Source of the DNA: Halomonas sp. S3-1-1
GTDB taxonomy: Bacteria > Pseudomonadota > Gammaproteobacteria > Pseudomonadales > Halomonadaceae
Length of the DNA stretch: 64,000 nucleotides
Direction of reading: 5' to 3'
Assembly (NCBI RefSeq): GCF_023757625.1
Contig: NZ_JALGBZ010000007.1
Span: forward strand, 124,001-188,000
The notes beneath the pieces are model-generated. The model was not told where the DNA came from. It was given only the letters and a program-made list of their open reading frames with translations, and did no database searches. The stretch's first letter is position 1. Each line of letters begins with the position of its first letter. A program made the position numbers and the translations under genes. Positions 57,241-64,000 of the stretch are shown one piece after another.

Positions 57241-58200
57241 ATGTCGCACATTATCGAAGCCACACACCAGGTGCCCGCCGCGCTTGCCGGCGCTCGCCTG
57301 GACCAGGCGGCGGCGGAGTTGTTCAGCGAATACTCTCGCGAGCGCTTGAAAGCGTGGATCAATGGCGGCGAGCTGACCGTGGACGGCGCGACCGCCAAAC
57401 CCAAGGCAAAGCTTCACGGTCTGGAGACCCTGCGCCTTTGCGCCACCCTCGAGGAGGATACACGCTTCGCCGCCCAGGAGATCGCCCTCGATATCGTGTT
57501 CGAAGACGATGCGGTCATCGTGCTCAATAAGCCCGCGGGCATGGTGGTGCACCCGGCGGCAGGCAATCCGGACGGGACGCTTCTGAACGCGCTGCTGTTT
57601 CACTGCCCGTCGCTTGCCGAGATCCCCCGGGCGGGGATCGTCCACCGGCTGGACAAGGACACGACGGGCCTGATGATGGTGGCCAAGACCCTGACCGCCC
57701 AAACCCGGCTGGTCGAACAGCTGCAGGCGCGAAGCGTCTCGCGCCAGTACGACGCGGTGGTGATCGGCAAGCCCGTTTCCGGGGCCACGATCGATGCGCC
57801 GATCGGCCGCCATCCGAAGGATCGCAAGCGCCAGGCCGTGACCGCCTCGGGCAAGCCCGCCGTCACGCACTATCGCGTGGTCGAGCGCTTTCGCGCCCAC
57901 ACCCACGTGCGCTGCCAGCTCGAAACCGGGCGCACCCACCAGATTCGCGTGCACATGGCCCACGCCCGCTACCCGCTGATCGGCGACCCGCTCTACGGCG
58001 GGCGCGCACGCCTTCCGCCAGGCGCCGGCGAGCAGTTGAAGGAAATCCTGCGCGAGTTTCCCCGCCAGGCGCTGCATGCGCGCAAATTAACCTTCATTCA
58101 TCCGGTCAGCGAAGAGCCCATGACCTTTAGAGCGTCGCTGCCCGACGAGCTTTTGATGCTGCTGGATTACCTGCGCGACGATAGCGAGACCAAACGATGA
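57241..58200 (+). CDS. rluD: 23S rRNA pseudouridine synthase RluD
   Basis: 319-residue enzyme making pseudouridines 1911, 1915 and 1917 in helix 69 of 23S rRNA. An S4 RNA-binding domain spans about residues 17-75 (G-A-R-L-D-Q-A-A-A-E-L-F) and the RluA catalytic core carries H-R-L-D-K-D-T-T-G with catalytic Asp138. Later landmarks are E-T-G-R-T-H-Q-I-R-V-H and G-D-P-L-Y-G-G. ATG 57241 is chosen; an earlier in-frame start has no conservation. A weak TATAAA at 57166 may be part of its promoter. It overlaps pgeF by four bases. Confidence 0.95.
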   Translation: MSHIIEATHQVPAALAGARLDQAAAELFSEYSRERLKAWINGGELTVDGATAKPKAKLHGLETLRLCATLEEDTRFAAQEIALDIVFEDDAVIVLNKPAGMVVHPAAGNPDGTLLNALLFHCPSLAEIPRAGIVHRLDKDTTGLMMVAKTLTAQTRLVEQLQARSVSRQYDAVVIGKPVSGATIDAPIGRHPKDRKRQAVTASGKPAVTHYRVVERFRAHTHVRCQLETGRTHQIRVHMAHARYPLIGDPLYGGRARLPPGAGEQLKEILREFPRQALHARKLTFIHPVSEEPMTFRASLPDELLMLLDYLRDDSETKR

Positions 58201-58964
58201 GCGATGCCATCGACCTGCACCCGAGTAAGGTGGTGCCGGACTGGCCGGCGCCGGACAACGTTCGCGGCTTCGTCACTACCCGCGAAACCGGCCCCAGCCA
58301 GAACGACTTCGCCGCCTTCAACCCGGCGGATCATGTCGGCGATCATCCGGATCACGTGGCGCTTTGCCGGCGCCTGCTGCAAAAGGAGATCGGCGACGAC
58401 CGCCCGCTGTTGTGGCTCGACCAGATTCACAGCGCCCGGGTGCAGCAGAGCTTTCAGGCAAGCCCGCCCAAGGCGGACGCCTCGATCGCAACGACCAGCG
58501 AGTACGCCTGCGTGGTGCTCACCGCCGACTGCCTGCCGGTGTTTTTCTGTAACCGCCAGGGCAGCCAGGTAGCGGTGGCCCACGCCGGCTGGCGCGGGCT
58601 TGCCAGCGGCGTGCTGGAGGCGACGGTCGCGGCGATGAACTGCGACGCCGACGACATTCTGGTGTGGCTGGGTCCGGCGATCTCCAACGCCCAGTTCGAG
58701 GTCGGCCCGGAGGTGTACGGCGCGTTCGTCGGTGCGCATCCGGAAAGCGCGGACGCCTTCGAGCACAGCCCCTACCGGCTCAACCACTACATGGCCGATC
58801 TTTACCGGCTGGCGCGCTTTCGCCTGGCGACCCTGGGCATTCACCACATCAGCGGCGGCCACTTCTGCACCGCTTGCGAGTCGCGCTTTTACTCCTACCG
58901 CCGTGACTCGGGGCGCACCGGGCGCATGGCCAGCGTCATCTGGCTCGCCAACGACCCGGCGTGA
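58197..58964 (+). CDS. pgeF: Multicopper-like (YfiH/LACC1 family) purine nucleoside phosphorylase
   Basis: 255-residue YfiH/PgeF-family protein. Its zinc-site residues are in context: the first His in V-A-V-A-H-A-G-W-R-G, Cys in T-A-D-C-L-P-V-F and C-x-A-C-E near the C-terminus (F-C-T-A-C-E-S-R-F-Y-S-Y-R-R). The family has been shown to have purine nucleoside phosphorylase and adenosine deaminase activity, and in E. coli PgeF prevents wrong muropeptide incorporation in peptidoglycan. Starts with an ATGA overlap on rluD, its usual neighbour, and ends 140 bases before clpB. Confidence 0.93.
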   Translation: MSDAIDLHPSKVVPDWPAPDNVRGFVTTRETGPSQNDFAAFNPADHVGDHPDHVALCRRLLQKEIGDDRPLLWLDQIHSARVQQSFQASPPKADASIATTSEYACVVLTADCLPVFFCNRQGSQVAVAHAGWRGLASGVLEATVAAMNCDADDILVWLGPAISNAQFEVGPEVYGAFVGAHPESADAFEHSPYRLNHYMADLYRLARFRLATLGIHHISGGHFCTACESRFYSYRRDSGRTGRMASVIWLANDPA

Positions 58965-58988
58965 GTCGAATTTAACCCTGCATGACCT

Positions 58989-59017
58989 CTTGAAAGCGCC
59001 GTGAATCGGCACCATTT
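58989..59017 (+). promoter_or_regulatory. Sigma-32 heat-shock promoter of clpB
   Basis: CTTGAAA (58989-58995), a 14-base spacer and CACCATTT (59010-59017) fit the consensus CTTGAAA-N13/15-CCCCATNT with two changes in the -10. It is 88 bases before clpB, the classic heat-shock gene. Confidence 0.85.
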
Positions 59018-59104
59018 AATTTGTCAAGCCAAACTTTCTGGCAAATTGAAACCGTTCAGGGCCACGCCGCGCGTCCAACCGCGTGGCCATCCCAGGAGAA
59101 TGCC

Positions 59105-61693
<2,589 letters not shown>

Positions 61694-61716
61694 TAGCGCT
61701 TGACGCGATCGACCCG

Positions 61717-61745
61717 ACCCCGCCGGCTTGCCGGCGGGGTTTTTG
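61717..61745 (+). terminator. Terminator of clpB
   Basis: 10-bp stem ACCCCGCCGG / CCGGCGGGGT with a CTTG loop, then TTTTT. Confidence 0.93.
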
Positions 61746-61782
61746 TTTTGGTGCACCTGCCCCGGTTTGGGGCGATGAAAGG

Positions 61783-61809
61783 TTGACAGGCAAGAGGCGC
61801 TATTGGAAT
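61783..61809 (+). promoter_or_regulatory. Promoter of the ilvB-ilvH operon
   Basis: Perfect -35 TTGACA (61783-61788) and TGGAAT (61804-61809, 4 of 6) with a short 15-base spacer. Start would fall near 61816, where the run of hairpins begins. Confidence 0.55.
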
Positions 61810-61812
61810 CTT

Positions 61813-62112
61813 GTGGGTTCCTGATTTGCGGACGCGGACCCCACGGGTAACCCCCTATCCCCGCGTGAAGGGTAGGCTTTCGCCTTTACCCGCCGAAGGA
61901 CTTCCGGGCTCAAGTCAACCGCTTGGCCTGGCCAATGCCCCGACGCGGTGAACCGCCGCGAAAGGAGGTCGTTTCAACACGGCCTCCGATGAGAGTGCTG
62001 GCCCTAACCGGGCCGTATGCCAGGGTTTGGCATCAGGTGTCGGCATCGCCGGCAGCGGCATACCGCCGCACTCGACCCCGCAGCCATCTGCGGATCGCAC
62101 TCGAGACCTTTA
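61813..62112 (+). ncRNA. Long structured 5' leader of ilvB
   Basis: About 300 nt with many inverted repeats. Clear stems are: 61813-61821 with 61836-61844; GGGTAGGC with its partner 61870-61891; TTGGCC/GGCCAA at 61923-61935; GGAGGTCGT with ACGGCCTCC at 61964-61987; GGCCC/GGGCC at 62000-62014; ATGCCA/TGGCAT at 62017-62033; and CCGCAG/CTGCGG at 62078-62093. CGCGG at 61833 can pair instead with CCGCG at 61861, an alternative to the first stem. No Leu/Ile/Val-rich leader peptide and no T-run terminator are evident, so it differs from classical attenuators. It may belong to the structured RNAs described before ilv genes. Confidence 0.6.
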
Positions 62113-62125
62113 GGGGAGAATTACT

Positions 62126-63850
62126 GTGGAACTGCTTTCCGGCGCAGACATGATCGCCCGCTTCTTGAAAGACGAGGGCGTCGAATACATTTATGGGTAC
62201 CCCGGTGGGGCGGCGCTGCATATCTATGACGCGCTCTTCCGCCAGGACGATGTCAAACACATTCTGGTGCGCCACGAGCAGGCGGCGACCCACGCCGCCG
62301 ACGGCTACGCCCGCGCCTCCGGCAAGCCCGGCGTGGTGCTGGTGACCTCCGGGCCCGGTGCGACCAACGCCGTGACCGGCATCGCCACCGCCTACATGGA
62401 CTCTATTCCCATGGTCGTGCTGTGCGGCCAGGTCATGAGCCATCTGATCGGCGAAGACGCGTTTCAGGAAACCGATATCGTCGGCGTGACCCGCCCGATC
62501 GTGAAGCACAGCTTCTCGATTCGTCACCCCTCCGAAATTCCGGATGTGCTGAAAAAGGCGTTCTATCTCGCCTCGACCGGCCGCCCGGGTCCGGTGGTGG
62601 TCGATATTCCGAAAGACATGACCGCGCCCACCGAGCGCTACGAGTACGCTTACCCGAAAAAGGTCAAGCTGCGCTCCTACAACCCGGTTAGCCGCGGCCA
62701 CACCGGTCAGATCAAAAAGGCCGTCGAGCTGATGCTCAAGGCCAAGCGCCCGGTGTTCTACACCGGCGGCGGTGTGGTCACCGGCCGTGCCAGCGAAGGC
62801 CTGACCGATCTGGTTCAGAAGCTCGGCTTTCCGATCACCACCACGCTCATGGGCATCGGCGCTTACCCGCAAAGCGACAAGCAGTGTTTGGGCTGGCTTG
62901 GCATGCACGGCTCTTATGAGTCCAACATGGCCATGCACCACGCCGATCTGATCATCGCCATCGGCGCGCGCTTCGACGACCGTGTGACCAACAACACCTC
63001 GAAGTTCTGCCCCACGGCGAAAATCGTTCACGTCGACGTCGACCCGAGCTCGATCTCCAAGACCGTGCGCGCGGACGTGCCGATCGTCGGCCCTGCCGCC
63101 GGAGTCATCGACGAGATGATCAGCCTCGTTCAAGGGCGCACGGTGGAAAACACCGACGCGCTTGGCGAGTGGTGGGAGAAGATCGACGGCTGGCGCGCCG
63201 AGCGTGAAGGCAAGCTCTATGAGCCGTCGAACGCCGGTGAGGCGCTCAAACCTCAGGAAGTGGTCGAGGCGCTTTGCCGGGTGACCCGGGGAGAGGCGTT
63301 CGTCACCACTGATGTCGGCCAGCACCAGATGTTTGCCGCCCAGTACTACAAGTTCGACAAGCCCAACCGGCTGATCACCTCCGGTGGCTTGGGTACCATG
63401 GGCTTTGGCTTCCCGGCGGCCATGGGGATCAAGAAAAGCTATCCCGACGATGACGTGGTGTGTATCACCGGCGAAGGCAGCTTTCAGATGATGATGCAGG
63501 AGCTCTCTACCTGTAAGCAGTACGGGGTAGGGGTGAAGATCGTCAACCTGAACAACCAGTCGCTTGGGATGGTGCGCCAGTGGCAGGACTTGAACTACAA
63601 GTCGCGTCACGCCCACTCCTACATGGAATCCTTGCCGGATTTCCATCTCCTGATCGAGGCCTACGGGTTCACCGCGATTACCGTGACCACGAAAGAGGAG
63701 CTGGAGCCAGCGCTGGCCCGCGCCTTCGAGGACAAGCACGAACTGGTGTTCCTCGATATCAAGGTCGACCCCTTCGAGCACGTCTATCCGATGCAAGTGC
63801 CGCTCGGCGCGATGCGTGACATGCTGCTGTCCAAAACGGAGCGTACCTGA
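62126..63850 (+). CDS. ilvB: Acetolactate synthase large subunit
   Basis: 574-residue TPP enzyme, the first common step for valine, leucine and isoleucine. The TPP-domain motifs are in order: Y-G-Y-P-G-G-A-A-L near residue 25, [15 protein letters not shown] with the catalytic Glu, [11 protein letters not shown] in the FAD/herbicide region, and [12 protein letters not shown] followed by G-E-G-S-F-Q-M for Mg-TPP. GTG 62126 has AGGGGAG 7 bases upstream. The stop overlaps the ilvH start in TGATG. Sequence and pairing fit the IlvI type of Pseudomonas/Halomonas. Confidence 0.96.
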   Translation: MELLSGADMIARFLKDEGVEYIYGYPGGAALHIYDALFRQDDVKHILVRHEQAATHAADGYARASGKPGVVLVTSGPGATNAVTGIATAYMDSIPMVVLCGQVMSHLIGEDAFQETDIVGVTRPIVKHSFSIRHPSEIPDVLKKAFYLASTGRPGPVVVDIPKDMTAPTERYEYAYPKKVKLRSYNPVSRGHTGQIKKAVELMLKAKRPVFYTGGGVVTGRASEGLTDLVQKLGFPITTTLMGIGAYPQSDKQCLGWLGMHGSYESNMAMHHADLIIAIGARFDDRVTNNTSKFCPTAKIVHVDVDPSSISKTVRADVPIVGPAAGVIDEMISLVQGRTVENTDALGEWWEKIDGWRAEREGKLYEPSNAGEALKPQEVVEALCRVTRGEAFVTTDVGQHQMFAAQYYKFDKPNRLITSGGLGTMGFGFPAAMGIKKSYPDDDVVCITGEGSFQMMMQELSTCKQYGVGVKIVNLNNQSLGMVRQWQDLNYKSRHAHSYMESLPDFHLLIEAYGFTAITVTTKEELEPALARAFEDKHELVFLDIKVDPFEHVYPMQVPLGAMRDMLLSKTERT

Positions 63851-64000
63851 TGCGTCATATCATCTCGATTCTTCTGGAAAACGAACCGGGTGCGCTATCA
63901 CGTGTGGTGGGCTTGTTTTCTCAGCGTAACTTCAACATCGAAACGCTCAACGTCGCACCCACCGATGATCCGTCACTCTCGCGGCTGACGGTCACCACCG
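63850..64000 (+). CDS. ilvH: Acetolactate synthase small subunit, 5' part
   Basis: First 50 codons of the regulatory subunit, which continues past the window. The ACT-domain start [24 protein letters not shown] is complete and is followed by [10 protein letters not shown], part of the valine-binding site. It begins in the TGATG overlap with ilvB and is therefore co-translated with it. Confidence 0.96.
   Translation, partial: MRHIISILLENEPGALSRVVGLFSQRNFNIETLNVAPTDDPSLSRLTVTT

Noticed and set aside
61923..62153. 76-codon open frame in the ilvB leader, considered as a leader peptide.
   Set aside because: It is not rich in Leu/Ile/Val codons, spans several hairpins and runs into ilvB; no ribosome site is convincing.

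Overview
The window is a high-GC gammaproteobacterial chromosome segment. Its gene set and order (lspA-fkpB-ispH-minor pilins, acnA/trxB, bamD/rluD-pgeF-clpB, ilvB-ilvH), acidic proteins and NhaC-type antiporter fit Halomonas or a close member of the Halomonadaceae. That assignment is an inference from gene content. No rRNA, tRNA, CRISPR array or intact insertion sequence was seen.

Layout. (1) 1-3691: the 3' end of lspA, then fkpB, ispH and four overlapping minor-pilin genes (pilE-, pilV-, pilW- and pilX-like). (2) 3774-25233: a complete type VI secretion system. hcp is divergent from a long operon in the order tssB-tssC-tssE-tssF-tssG-tagH-tssJ-tssK-tssL-tssH(clpV)-vasH-tagO-tssA-tssM-GNAT-PAAR, close to the order of the Vibrio cholerae VAS cluster. 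The hcp/tssB intergenic region holds a good sigma-54 promoter for hcp, a perfect IHF consensus, three dyads placed like an enhancer array, and a separate sigma-70-like promoter for tssB with a palindrome over its -35 box. VasH, encoded in the operon, is the obvious activator. (3) 25235-31645: a delivery module of VgrG, a DUF4123 adaptor with an extra N-terminal region, an unrecognised AT-richer 638-residue putative effector, an exported probable immunity protein and a second PAAR protein. (4) 31770-39207: an exported orphan, a VgrG-RHS fusion whose start codon and first ~32 codons were removed by a clean deletion, a variable AT-rich RHS tip with a DUF3592-type membrane protein as candidate immunity, and two decayed rhs and vgrG remnants. 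(5) 39381-64000: housekeeping genes trpS, an NhaC antiporter, an AI-2E family permease, a YeeE/YedE transporter, malic enzyme, acnA, trxB, a fimT/gspH pseudopilin, thiO, a PP0621-type zinc-ribbon protein, nadE, a chemoreceptor, bamD, rluD, pgeF, clpB behind a sigma-32 promoter, and ilvB-ilvH behind a long hairpin-rich leader.

How it fits together. The T6SS operon encodes baseplate (TssEFGK), sheath (TssBC), membrane complex (TssJLM), TssA, the ClpV recycling ATPase and accessory proteins TagH and TagO. Hcp, VgrG and PAAR form the ejected tube and spike, and DUF4123 would load the new effector onto VgrG. The exported immunity candidate points to a periplasm- or envelope-acting toxin. The duplicated vgrG 5' halves (about 1.3 kb, 7 kb apart) and the rhs/vgrG debris next to trpS show that the downstream end of the locus is recombining its payloads. 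The best candidates for new biology are the effector/immunity pair at 28564-31391, the RHS tip/DUF3592 pair at 37582-38627, and the disarmed vgrG-rhs gene.
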